A stretch of 64,000 bases of DNA from Acorus gramineus (GCA_030737835.1 CM060847.1:11918704-11982703), one strand, 5' to 3'; shown: positions 13,334 to 25,142, counted from the first letter of the stretch. Numbers and translations: made by a program. The notes: generated from the letters alone by a model not told the origin.

Positions 13334-14429
13334 ATGGAAGGAAAAGATGAATTCATTGATTTAGCTCTAACTCTTGGAACCTCTTTGCAGCCAGAGACCT
13401 ACAACCCTTCAGGATCCTGTATTACTTTATCAGTTGTTTTGATCTCGGCATAGATTGTGTAAGTTTTGTAATGTTTGTCTTACTGTGACCGATCTGTTAT
13501 TCATGCGACAATAGGTCTATCAGTTCTGGAGATGCAAAGAAAAGAGAGATGCTCGTTTGTGAAGGTCAGCATGCATGGAGTGATGGTTGGAAGGAAAGTC
13601 TGTGTAATCGAACACGACAATTATCTGAGCCTGGCACTTGAACTGGAAGCTATGTTTGGTATGGTGTGGTTCATGACTATAGTAATTGAATTTGTGCAGC
13701 ATTAGCTTTTGAACATAAATCAAACTTCTCCGATTTCAGGTAGGTACTGTGTTACAGGGTTGCAGTTGTTCAAGGCTGAATCTAGGTTCTCATTATTCTA
13801 TCAAGATAGAGATGGAAATTGGAGGACTGCTGGTGATGTTCCCTGGATGTAAAAATCTCTTTGTTATCACCCCATGCATGTTTGGTTTTCATTCTTCAGT
13901 GGACGCTTATACACTCAGTCATTTTTATAGTCATTTTTACATACACCACATCATTAATGCAACAATGTAAAAATATGTGCATTCAATTTATAAGAATATA
14001 TATATTTCTTATAAAATAATGTACTTCATTAGCTAGGCCCAAATGTATATACTTCAAAAAAATTCAAAACATGTACTCTGCAAAAGTGACTCCAAAAAGG
14101 ACTCGGCATAATGTTTTCCATTTTCAACTGATATACTGATATGTTTATGCTGACTACAAAGAATAGTGTGTCATCATCACACATGCATGGTTCAAGCAAA
14201 GTCTGAACTGTAAAGTGACTGATTTTAAGTGTTCATAAATCTCTGATTTGATGATAATCTGGGTCTTTGGGCCTTTTTTTATTGCACTGAAATCTAAATA
14301 ATTCCTGAACATGAATATTTTTAGGGTTGATTGAGTTGGATAAATTTGCCCAGGGAGTTCTTGGATTGCATGACGAGGTTGAGGATCGCCCCGAAGGAAG
14401 GGAGCAGCTCTCTCTTCAGTGTTTCATGA
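13334..14429 (+). CDS. IAA32: Non-canonical Aux/IAA protein, IAA32/34-like
   Basis: Predicted 137-residue repressor from four exons: 13334-13418, 13515-13658, 13740-13848, 14354-14429. All junctions are GT-AG and frame holds throughout. The N-terminus has an EAR repression motif, L10-A-L12-T-L14. A PB1 interaction domain begins near S42 (SFVKVSMHGVMVGRKVCVIE, K45 the usual basic-face lysine), continues through LELEAMFG and GLQLFKAESRFSLFYQDRDG, and ends in GDVPWMEFLDCMTRLRIAP. The degron core GWPPV (domain II) is missing, as in the IAA20/30/32/34 type. Such proteins are known to escape auxin-triggered TIR1/AFB degradation. Role in this plant: nuclear co-repressor dimerising with ARFs, inferred. 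The first exons are too short to appear as long frames. A hAT element lies immediately upstream. The symbol is by similarity; IAA34 is equally possible. Confidence 0.86.
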
Positions 14430-15815
14430 TTGCAATACTTCTGAAACATTGTACAGCTGAAACCAGTTGCATCTCCTGTGATTTGATTCTATTGTTATAT
14501 GTTTATTATTTGAGAATCTTTACGATGACAAAGCCTATAGAACAAATGGAGCTCATTTAGGGAAGCTACACATGCAACAAAATGCCAACAACAATAACTA
14601 TACAGGTTATTGATTTCCCATATTTATTTCTAGGTATTCATAATAAAATGTACTGATGAATCTGATCTATAACTGGGGATGATAGAAAAAACCAGTCACT
14701 TATTTCAGAAGTTCTTGTGCATTGCAATGAAAATGATTGAGATGCTGTTCCATCTTATTAAGACCAATTCAGATGTGGTCTTCCTAAAACTAGAGGGATT
14801 ATTAATTCTTGTTAGGGTTGGCAATCAACCTTGAATATCAGAGACCCAAGACAGACCTAAGAAGTCATGTTGTCTAGGTGACCAGCCAACCACCAATCTA
14901 ATACAGCACAACAGTTTCCCCTATTGTCTCTTGGTATGTTTTATACTGCTAGATTGTCATTTGTTAAAGCTCATCCTCAGATAAACAATACCTACACCAT
15001 ACAAACATGGTCTGAAAAAATGTTAGCTTTTTTCAGTCTTTTTCTCAGGTCAGTATGTCTTTTATATCTGCTCCTTTCATTTTAAATCATAAAATACACT
15101 ACCACTTGCCTTGCCTCCACTCTATTTCCATCCTAGCTCCTACTCACAACATAACAAAATTTCTGACAAGTTTTTTCACTTAAAACTATTTTAACAACTA
15201 GTAAGAGTCCCATCTTACACAAATCCAATTTAAAAAGTGGAAAATGATATATTCAACCCCATTTGCAGCCCCATCTGTAGTCCCCAACCATTTTGATTTT
15301 TTTGCCTAATGAAATACATAATATTATGAAAAGTGAAGTATAAAACTAGATAAATTAGTACATATTTTGTCTTTTCTGAAAAAATGAAAAAAAAAATAGT
15401 CGAGCATACATTGCACGAGTGGAGTATATACTGCACTAGGACGATATGTACTCAACTAGTGTAGTATATAATCTCAACTGGGTGACCGTCTCTGGACTAC
15501 AGAAGGGAACACCGGCCCTAAAGAACTTACAATGGACCAAACAGTAAAACCGGGGATGCTATTCTACTGACTACTCTTTCTTGGTTAATCTCATACATCT
15601 GAAGAGATAATACTGGAAAAATGGGTATAATCAAGGATTCTGGATACAAATTCAACTTCACAAATATGAAATATTTTGTACCATACATTCTGATTGATTG
15701 GAATAAACAGAAAAGGTGAACATTTTTATATACCATAAATCATGAAGACAATTCTGATTTCGAGACGAGTCCAATGCCATGTTAATGGCGGATGCGCAGA
15801 ACTTCAAAGGGTCTT
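14430..15815. other. Region between two convergent genes
   Basis: Holds the presumed 3' untranslated regions of the Aux/IAA (+) and the receptor kinase (-). No other gene was recognised. The stretch near 15230-15440 shares the phrase gcagccccatctgtagt with about 21622 and may be a diverged short repeat. Confidence 0.5.
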
Positions 15816-18466
15816 TCAAGCAGTCATCCTCTCCAAAGCTTCTGAAACATGTCTTATCATAGGTCTCCTCTCCGGATTCATCTGAACACAAGCCAAAGCA
15901 ATCTTCAGCACAGCGACCATCTCATCCTCCTTTTCAGGCTCCTGAGCCAGGAATGGATCCAAAACATCTGAAAACGGCCTTTTCTGCTCAATACAGAACT
16001 GAACCCACCTCACTATATCCATCTCAGATGTTCCCAACACAACAATTGGTGACCTACCAGATATAAGTTCTAACAAGATCACCCCAAAAGAGTAAACGTC
16101 CCACTTCTGTGAGGGTTTGAGAAGCTTCAATGCCTCGGGGGCTTGATAACACAATGTAGGATTTGGAGCAAGTTTGACAGAAGAAATTTCTGATGCTTGA
16201 GTTTGGAGTTTCTCGCTAGCCATACGATTCGATTGAAGTGTGGGGGAACCCCCTGCTATGTTGGCAAGACGCCCAAGCCCGAAATCCGATATGTAAGGTT
16301 CCATGTTGGCTCCTAAGAGTACATTATTTGGTTTTAGATCTCCATGAACATATTTCTTTGGGCTGAACTCATGCAAATATGCCAAACCCTTTGCAATTCC
16401 CTTCATGATTGTCATCCGAATATGCCATGGCATGGGAGTGAAAGCAACCATTCCTGATTTCCCTGAAATCAATCACATAATGAGTACACCAACTACATAA
16501 TAAGAATGAACAAAAAAAAAAAAAAATTCAAGGAAAAATAATGAGTGTCTTAACCCAAGAGATGCAACATCAAAATAAGTAGGTCAATGTACCATTGTTT
16601 GTGAAAGGGTATTTACTGAAAAAAATGATACAAGTCATAATCTATCCCTGAAATCAATCACATAATGAGTACACCACCAACTACATAATATGCATGAACA
16701 ACAAAAAAAAAATTCAATGAAAAAAATGGGTTGTGTCTTAACCCAATAGATGCAACATCAAAATAAATAGGTCAATGTACCATTGTTTGAAAGGTTATTT
16801 ACGTGGCTGAAAAAAATTGATACAAGTCATAATCTATCTCTTAGGTAGACTAGTTAAACCATTGTTTGAGGATCATAAATGGTAGGTATTCTCATAAAAA
16901 GGTATTCTCAACATCTTCGTTGTCAAATGGTACTACGATACCAATTCAACTTTATGCCATGATTATACCAATTAATATATCATTGTCAAAGGAGGGATGC
17001 GTACCATGAATTGCAGTGGAAAGGTTTCCACTGGGAATGTATTCATATATGAGAAGTTTCTCATCGACCGACCAATAATAAGCTTTAAGAGGAACAATGT
17101 TGGCATGCCTGACCTTCCCAATTGCTTCAACCTCCGTCTGAAACTCCTTCAACCTCTGCGAACCACCCTCCCCCAACCTCCTAACGGCCAAAGTGAGCCC
17201 GTTTTCGAGCACAACTTTATAAACAATCCCGATTCCGCTCTTCCCCAACACAAAAGCAGATGCCTTGAGTAGCTCATCAAGATTGAAACACACATGATTA
17301 TCCAACGGAACAAGATCAAGCTGTTCAACATTCTCCGATAAAGTCTCGGACGCATCCTTCCTGAAGCACGAGCACTCCTTCCCCCCCTTCTTCTGCCCCT
17401 TCTCTGCCTCATCCTTACCATCCCCACTTCGAGAGGTCGCCCTCCTGTAGCAACAGAAGAACAACAATGCCACAAGGCCAATTCCAACTACATCACTGCC
17501 CACGATCGCAACCACAGCATTTCTACTCAATCCCCTTCTCCGACCACCAGCAGCCGGAGAAGGCGGGGAGAGATCATGTGGTACATGAGGAAGCGAGGCC
17601 GGGGCAGCCGCCGGAGGACTACAGGGACTCTTCAATGGCGGCCCACAGAGCCCCGGGTTGCCTAGAAACGCTGTGGGTCCTCTGTTAACCAATGCCCCGC
17701 TCTGCGGGATCGACCCACTGAGGTTATTGTAAGTGAGGTCAATATATACCTTCTCCGGGAGGTTGCCAAGGCTCGCCGGTATCCGGCCAGAGAAGAGGTT
17801 GTGGGAGAGGTCCACCGTGCCTTGGATGCCCGTCAAGTTCCCAATGTCAGGCGGGATCGGTCCATCGAACCGGTTGTAGGAGAGATCGAGCTTCTCCAAT
17901 GCCCCCAACGCGCCGCCGAACCCGGTCGGCAGCGAACCCACGAAGCGATTCCGATGCAAATCGAGGGTCTTCAACTTCTTGCATCCAAGAATCGAATCCG
18001 GCACCGACCCATTAAGCGAATTCTCCGATAAATCGAGGATTTGGAGGTAAACAAGCTTCCCAATCCCGGGAGGAATGGAACCCACAAAGGAATTCCCATA
18101 AAGGACCAGACTTTCAAGTCCTTCAATGGAGAAGAGCTGCTCGGGGAGGTTCCCAAAGAACTTGTTGTTGTGGAGATTGACGTGTCTGAGTGAAGAGAGG
18201 GTACCAAGTGAGGAAGGGAGGAAACCAAGAAGCCTCCTCTTGGGGGCGCTCAAAGAGACCACCTTGGATTCTCTGCAGGTTATGCCGTTCCACGAACATG
18301 GGTTTGGGTCGGAGGAGTTCCAGTTGGAGAGGGAGTTGTCTGGGTCGTCTGAGAGGGACTCCTTGAATGAGAGGAGGGCGAGGCCTTCGTCGTTCAGAGA
18401 GGTCACGAAGGAGTGGGAGATGAAGAGGAGGAGAAAGAGAAGCCAGTGTTGGTTGGGTGAAGCCAT
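15816..18466 (-). CDS. LRR receptor-like kinase, ZAR1-like
   Basis: Predicted 702-residue membrane protein; exon 1 18466-17005, exon 2 16462-15816, GT-AG intron of 542 bp. Order: signal peptide 1-23; LRR N-terminal cap with CSWNGITC near 57-64; about seven leucine-rich repeats to 255; Pro-rich stretch 276-305; transmembrane segment about 317-339; kinase domain about 404-700. Kinase features: glycine loop [10 protein letters not shown] (408-417), AVRRL with Arg429 where the ATP-anchoring Lys normally sits, HGD (527-529) in place of HRD, intact DFG (547-549) and APE (595-597). The family includes Arabidopsis ZAR1 (At2g01210), which acts in zygote division; this gene's ligand and role are unknown. 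Length and domain order match the family. The intron position, just after the residues LSTAIHG, fits family members. The start follows from the immediate signal peptide [15 protein letters not shown]. Confidence 0.95.
16461..16837. repeat. Tandem duplication inside the kinase intron
   Basis: Two copies, 16461-16645 and 16646-16837, each starting ccctgaaatcaatcacataa and ending gatacaagtcataatctat. They differ by small indels and point changes. The first base block is the 3' splice region of the gene read on the minus strand, so the unit includes a copy of the acceptor gatttcag. Confidence 0.9.
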
Positions 18467-18884
18467 TGGAGACCCAAAAGAGATGCAGAGAAAGAGAGGT
18501 GAAAAGAGAGAGCTTAAAAGAGGGGGGGAAATGGAGGGGGTGGTGGTGGTGGGGGAGAATCCACTGAGAGAAACTTTAAAGGCAGTACCTTTTTGTCTAC
18601 GTGGGTTTCTTCTTCAACGGGAGATTTTTGGGCGTATCTTCTCGCGTGACAATGATTGAAAACATCGGATATAACTGAATTTACTGCTTTGTTTTGGGGT
18701 CTGAATTTTTATCCGTTCTTTCAAAAATTTGTTTTTTTATGTATGCTATGACTGACCTTGGTTATACTCTTTATGGAAAAATCAGAGGATTTTATCACCC
18801 TATTTGTAACCCCCGTGTCACTGATTTAGTTTATGAAATCGTAAAAATAGTATAAAATAATATATATTTCATTATGTTAATATA
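18467..18884. promoter_or_regulatory. 5' flank of the receptor kinase
   Basis: Contains a purine-rich stretch just upstream of the start codon (18480-18560 on the + strand, so pyrimidine-rich in the sense strand), as in many plant 5' untranslated regions. No specific promoter element can be assigned. Confidence 0.35.
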
Positions 18885-19520
18885 TGTTTAGCATCTCTAA
18901 TCCTATATCAAAACCTTTACTTAAATTTAAATTTAAATAAAAGTCATTTAAAACCCTCTCCAACCATTTACCCATACTCATATCAAATTAAGCTTTTACT
19001 CAAATCTTTACCCAAATCAAGGAAGACTCAAATCTTTACTCAAATTTTTAACATCTTTTTTTTTTCCTTTATCTCCATATTTTCTTCCCATGTAACATTT
19101 TTTTCCCTTCAACTTCACCTTTAGTTAAATTATATTAGATGCCTTCCCCCCCCCCCCCCCCCAAAATTTCATCATCTCTTGAAAAAAAAAAAAAAGTAGT
19201 CTTCTTTCTTAAGTCTTCATCTTTGTTTTTTAACTTCTTATTTTTACTTTAATAAAAATATTACTTTTATCTTTTTTATCAAAAAATTGAATGATAATAA
19301 TTTTTAAATTTAAATATCTTAAAGGGAAGAAAAATTTAATAAAAATGTTTGAGGAAAGAACTTTGAAAATGTTTATAAGAAATAATTAGAAGAAGATGTG
19401 AATTTTTTAAAAAATTTGAGTAAAACACAAAGTGATGGTTGGAGACACATTATATCAAATCAAGCTTTTACTCAAATTTGAAGCAAAATTTGAATAAGGA
19501 TCGAAGATGACCTAAGTATA
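18885..19520. mobile_element. AT-rich MITE-like element, family G, copy 1
   Basis: Begins with tttagcatctctaatccta and contains repeated units such as caagcttttactcaaat near both ends, in direct and partly inverted form. The first 140 bp match, on the opposite strand, the truncated copy at 34466-34616. A C17 run lies inside at about 19146. The right end is not sharply defined. Confidence 0.55.
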
Positions 19521-20201
19521 TATCATTTATATATAAGCGAGTATACTTCATTAGTTAAAAAAAATATGTGTGCATATTGAAATAGGACTGTAAATAGTGA
19601 TGCCTGTAACATTTTCTAAAACCATATATACTTTTAACATTTCAAAACTAACATCGTTGAATAGATGATTTTTAGAACCAGCTATGTTTTATATAAAAGT
19701 TTAAATGTATTAAAAGTTGTGGAAAATATTTTTATGAAACTTCATATTTTTATTTTCTTATTTATGATTCGTTAGGAGTAAAATATTTATTATTATATAA
19801 TCATGTCATAATTCAATCTCTATTAACCTTGTGGTTGAATCATCTGTCCTTAATTTGATCATTTTTCTAATTCATTGAATGATTCAATCTTTAAGCTATT
19901 AGGAAATAGAAAATAGTAAGCAAATAAAATTGCATATAAAAACCTATTTTAAGTAAATGTAAAGTTGGAAAAAAATTTAATTAAGTTGATGGTTTAGCAA
20001 GAAACACCTTAAATTATATTTTGTGTTCAAAGATGTTGTTTGATTTTCTCTTGAATGGTTTTCCACGTTTGTCTTAAAATCTGTTTTTAATATGTAGATC
20101 ATGTAATAAATGTGGTTGCGGTTGATAACCAACTGTTTCTCTTGTCTACTCAATAGTTTTAATAAAAACCTCATCTCACTTTATGTTAAAGAAAACAAAC
20201 A
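19521..20201. other. AT-rich intergenic DNA
   Basis: No gene, tRNA or clear repeat end was recognised. Confidence 0.5.
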
Positions 20202-21232
20202 GGGCAAATTAATTAGAGGTTTTTGGGGACCTTTTTATAATAATAATAGGTCCTTTGATTTTTTTTATTTTTTTTAAGTTCCTAAATTAATGGTGGTATT
20301 TTATTTAAGTCCTTCCATTCGACATCCATCTATTCTTTTTTTTTCTCCCTCTTTTACCCCTAAGTAAACATCATTTACCTCTTTATCTCTCCCAACTTCT
20401 CTCTTTCTTCTCCAAACAACTCAACAAGTTGTGAGACCACATTCACCAATCCTCCATTGCGCCAATCTCGACCCCAACGCCGATCGTGCCCCCCCCCCCC
20501 CCGATCTCTCCCGACCGTCTTCTGCGTCTCATCCGCGAGTCCAACCCCTTTCTTGCGACCTCCGTCCGCGAGCCTAACACCCTCTCGTGACCCGTCCGTG
20601 AGCCTTACCCCCTCTCGCGACCCCATCGGTAAGCCTAACCTGTTACAGGTATAACAGTGTACAAAATGAGCATAACAGTGTACGCAGTATAACACACAGA
20701 ACCTGTAACAGATATAACAGTATACACATTGGGAATAACAGTGCACATAGTGTAACACAAAACCTGATATCTCTAAGAGGTATAACAATGTATACAATGT
20801 GTATAACGGTGTACACGGTGTAACATGCACAACCTGTAACATGTATGACAATGTACATATTAGGAATAACAGTGTACACAGTATAACATAGAATCGGGAG
20901 ACGGCTCGCAGACGAGACGCGGGACACGGTGGGGGGGGGGGGCGCGATCTGCGTTAGGGTCAAGATCGGTGCAATAGAGGGCTAGTAGAGGTGGTCTCAT
21001 ATCTTGTTGAATTATTTGGGGGAGAGAGAGAGGTTAAGGGAGATAGAGAAAGAAATCATGTTCACTTAGAGGTAAAAGAAGGAGAAAAAAATAAAAAGAA
21101 TTGATAGAAGTTGGATGGAATGACCTAAATAAAATATCACCACTCACTTAAGGATTTAAAAAAAATAAAAAAAAATCAAAGAGCTATTGTTATTACAAAG
21201 ACGTCCTCAAAAACCTCTGATTAATTTAGCCC
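20202..21232. mobile_element. Foldback DNA element, family F, copy 2
   Basis: Terminal inverted repeats of over 200 bp: the left end is gggcaaattaattagaggtt and the right end is its near complement, aacctctgattaatttagccc. Arms go on through gtggtattttatttaagtcc and its complement. Towards the middle are two GC-rich pyrimidine/purine blocks (about 20440-20640 and 20890-20960), then a minisatellite. No transposase is encoded; long frames here are composed of repeat sequence. Confidence 0.85.
20638..20893. repeat. Minisatellite in foldback element
   Basis: About four imperfect copies of a unit near 63 bp, each with the submotifs acctgtaaca, ataacagtgtacac and gtgtataacg or similar. The motif aacaatgta/aacagtgta is the same as in the core of the smaller relative at 4736-5243. 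Confidence 0.75.
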
Positions 21233-22432
21233 AAAAAAATATGATCTCTTCAATGGTTTTTGAAACCATCAATTATAATTTGCTGAACACATGACAAAGT
21301 TGATGAACTATAAATCTTAATATATTTTAGATACAAAGTGACGATGGTGTAAGGTGTCATCAGTTTTGATTTTTTGTGTACAATGTCTATAGATTATTCA
21401 AAGCAGATTGAACAACTTGGACTAATAGAAAGAAATATTAATATGGATCATCCATGCTAACAGTAACAGGCAAACATAACGTGTTGGATATCCATCATAC
21501 TGAAATAATAATAATTATAAGTTTACAGTAACCTAACTCAGCTACTTTGAGTGGGGGGGGAGTAGAATTTTGAAGACTTAAAATGGTGCATTTAAAATGA
21601 AAAATGGTATACTCATCCCCGCATGCAGCCCCGTCCGTAGTTCACACTTTTTAAAAAAAAAAATCATATACTTGCTCATTGAAATGCACATTGTTATATG
21701 AAATAAAATATATATTGAGATACATTATAAAAATATTTTAACTATCTTTGTTTTTATACAAAGCTTCCATTCACATTTTTAGGATACTTCAGGTTGCACG
21801 ATTGCACAGCTTTTATGTTTGCAGGAAGTTGTTTCTGCAATCGTGCAATCAAACAATTTCACTATAGTAGCTTCCTGCAAATAGATTTCAGATAAATAAT
21901 GCATGAAAGATGCGATTTTCAAAAGTTGAGGGGTTGAGCTTTATAATTGATCAATTTTAAAATCTAGATTCCTGCATAATCACTTCTACAAACGTACAAC
22001 CAAACACACCCTAGTCTACAAGAGTTGAAACAAATAATAAAATGTTTAATTTTGTTGATATGTTTGTTTTCAATGATCAACTCAGATAAACTTGAATTTT
22101 TGTTTGATTGGGACATGATTTAGATGGAATAGAATAGTTATCCTCGACGAAATAATCACTCTATGCAAGTAAATATATATTTTTTGTTATGCTTGTTTGA
22201 CATAGAAAAATTACAAAAGTGATTAAACTGGTACCAATAATAACAGAATAACATTTTTCTTATGATTGTTCTAAACTCAATGTGGATAGGTGGTGCAATT
22301 TTGATTCACTCTGTGTTGTCCAATGAAGTATATACCTTGTTAGATAAGCTATGTAAATCATTTAAATAATTTAATTTTTTTAAATAATTATATATATATA
22401 ATTTTTATATATTTATCTTTTATAAAATTATA
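21233..22432. other. AT-rich intergenic DNA
   Basis: No gene was recognised. A segment near 21780-21875 holds a local inverted repeat (cttcaggttgcacgattgcacag and a partial complement) that may belong to a further short element. Confidence 0.45.
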
Positions 22433-22732
22433 GAGAAAAATTGAAATAATCGCCTATAAACTGCTCGAAATTCATATAACCCCCTGATTTTTCTTGAAAT
22501 CCATATAACCCGGTCCCTTAAAACACCTATATAAATCCAAATAACCCCTCTGAGTTGAACTTCCGTTAACAGATGGAGAAATATTCTGCGAATATTCTGT
22601 TTGGTTAACCCTAACTAAAAATACAGTATACCAAAAACCCATGACATTTTTAAGGGTCATATGGACTATATAAAAAATCAGGGTTATATAGATTTCAGAC
22701 AATATACATGAAAGCTTAAATGGACTTTTTCT
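22433..22732. mobile_element. Hairpin MITE, family A, copy 3 (deleted)
   Basis: About 300 bp with the family's left arm (attcatataaccccctgatt, ccatataacc) and the inner block gaatattctgtttggttaaccct. The right arm is shortened, leaving ggttatatagatttcagac near the end. Smaller than copies 1 and 2, consistent with internal deletion. Confidence 0.65.
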
Positions 22733-24435
22733 AAAATTATATGTTTCATTAGATACGAAATATTATTATTAAAAATGACATTTTTGATTCACACGTGGAT
22801 TGCTCTAGTTCTGTTTTTCTCTTCCCTTAAAAAAAAGTCAAGTCAATTTTTCGTGAGATGTGAACACAGCTAATGATCTGCAAAATGAGAGAGTCGAAGC
22901 AGCCGTTGCTCCAGGTCCGATTTGCTTTTCATAATTCTTAATTATTTTAATTAATGTGGATCAAAACAACTGAGGCTGGCCATGCCAGGCTTTGCTGCAG
23001 AATCCAAAAAGGCAAACATTAATTAATATAAAGTTGGCATTAATTAATTGAGGTTAACAGAGATGGCTCAAAAACCAAGCTCCTCCAAGTGGGTGGTGGG
23101 GCTATCTTTTTTGTTACTTACATGCTTCTAAATTAAACATGGGGAATTAGAGGTTAATGAATTATACAACCCCTATGCATCTGGTTTATATAATATAAAA
23201 AAAAAATGCACTGAAAAAGGAGTGAGAAATTAAGTGAAGAATTGCCAACAAGGTCTTCCATCACTTTTATATTTTTATCTTAGGTTTGGCTTAGGGTCCT
23301 AACCCAGTCACCAAAATTTCGACCAATGCTTTGGCCAATGACAAGAGAACATGTTATCTAGGGCTGCAAAACCCAAACCCAACCCGATTTTCAACTTGAA
23401 TTGGACCAATCCGAACCCAACCCGTAATTAAATAAATCAACCTGATCTAACCCGTAAGATTAGCTAGGTTTACCTAAAATTTAGACTACCTAGATTAGAA
23501 GCTACAGAATGAACGGTCATGATCTTTTTTTTAATCCAATATTGATCACTCGATGACATTCAGTAAGTTTTGGGTATCATGTAACATGTAATCCCCAATT
23601 CCCCATTAAAATCACTTTAGAATATCCAAACCTCTATTATTAGAGGAACAATGAAAGTGACCCATGTTCCAGGATCATCTCAATAGAAATGTGCAACTTC
23701 CAAATCAAATTCAACAAAATCTACATCTGCATGAAACAAATACATTGCTCTCAGTTTGTGATTTTCGTGCGCATAAACATCCATTTCAGCACAACTGGAA
23801 TTCTTTGAACGAGAGGTTGCAAAAGTTCTGAAATCTGAACATTATAAAATCCACTTCATTTCAGAAACCAATCCATTTTGTTGTCAATGTATGCCCCAAA
23901 CAGACCCGGAATATACACCAAATTAATACAACCCCATGTGTGCTAATTTTGGCCGTGATGTGCGGTTTGACTTGTGTGTGTGTTTGTGGATCTACACAAA
24001 ATCCTTACAATTATATTTCATTTAATCAGTTAACAGTATGTTTTATCATATCATATCATATAATAAGAACTCTCAATCATGGTGATTGGTGAGGAGAATG
24101 TACGGAGGGACCCTACTAATTGAACAAGAACAAACAGGGACTGAATGTCTCGAGTAAAAGTAATGGCGACCAACAGCCAGTTATGTCTCACTTTATTTGT
24201 TCTACATTAAATAATTAATGTTTGGTATGTCCAATGCAAGGCTGGCTTGTTTAGAATTGTCATCACTACGAAGGGTTTTCATGTATTTAAAAATCACGGA
24301 TGCAATGATCCTTCCAGTTTAATGCAAACATTGTTTAGTTCGATTTAATGCTACAAAAACTCATCTTACTTTGTCTATTTTATGTTAGAAATTATAATAT
24401 GGTTTTAAGTTATACAAACAATATATATATATATA
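22733..24435. other. Intergenic DNA, mostly AT-rich
   Basis: No gene recognised. At about 23361 the phrase agggctgcaaaacccaaaccc resembles one end of a plant transposon, but no matching second end was found. Confidence 0.45.
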
Positions 24436-25094
24436 GGGGGCCGATGGGGTGCGGCCGTGCGCACGGTGCACCCCATCGTGCGCCCCACACGTCGACCGTG
24501 CGATCGACGTTCTCGCGATCGCACGGTCAACGTTTTTTAAAAAAAAAACAAAAACACCTCGCAGGGGGGTGGCCGAAGCAGGTGGTGGTGAGCGAGGTTG
24601 GTGGTGAGCGAGGTTGGACGGTGGCCGAAGCAGTCGGTGGTGGCCGCAGGGAGGAGCCGCAACGGGGGCCGGAGGGGGGACTGCAGCAGAGGACGTGCCG
24701 CAGCAGGGGACGTCGAGGGGTGGTTCACGGTTGTCGTCGACGGGGGTCGCGGTCGAATGACCGGAGGGTGGTCGTCGTCGACGGGGGTCGCGGTCGTCGT
24801 CGACGGGGGTCGGTCCGTGCAGTCGTCGACGGGGGTCGCGGTCGTCGGGGGCCGCGGTCGTCGTCGATTTCGATTTGAGAGACAGCGAGAGAGAGAGAGA
24901 CAGCAACTTTGATTTTTTTTATAAAAAAAAAAACGTGAACCGTGCGATCGCACAACGAGAGAGAGAGACAGCAACTTTGATTTTTTTTTAAAAAAAAAAA
25001 ACGTGAACCGTGCAATCGCACGACCAGCGATCGCACGGCCCACGTTAGGGGCGCACGAGGGGTGCACCGTGCGCACGGTCGCATCCCATCGCGC

Positions 25095-25139
<45 letters not shown>
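24436..25139. mobile_element. GC-rich palindromic element within a TA microsatellite
   Basis: Terminal inverted repeats of about 55 bp: the left is gatggggtgcggccgtgcgc and onward; the complement of the right is gatgggatgcgaccgtgcgc. Both are flanked by TA repeats (24421-24435 and 25098-25139). The inside has tandem blocks of gtcgtcgacgggggtcgcg (about 24730-24865) and two copies of a roughly 65-bp unit with acgtgaaccgtgc (24893-25022). No transposase. TA-repeat flanks recall Micron-type MITEs or Tc1/mariner TA targets, but the superfamily cannot be fixed. Several long frames on both strands are repeat artefacts. Confidence 0.75.

Positions 25140-25142
<3 letters not shown>

Noticed and set aside
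13475..13705. 76-codon frame read as its own gene
   Set aside because: It is exon 2 of the Aux/IAA gene extended into flanking introns; its central part is the PB1 domain.
14327..14560. 77-codon frame beginning MIELDKFAQG
   Set aside because: It overlaps Aux/IAA exon 4 in another frame. Only the frame starting at 14354 completes the domain (MEFLDCMTRLRIAP).
20375..20963. Minus-strand frames of 158 and 106 codons
   Set aside because: They arise from the 63-bp minisatellite (repeating YTVYTVI-like residues) and flanking low-complexity arms, not from a gene.
24348..25084. Several overlapping frames of 100-180 codons on both strands
   Set aside because: They read through the inverted repeats and tandem blocks of the GC-rich palindromic element. 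The products are Arg/Gly/Pro-rich low complexity with no family resemblance.
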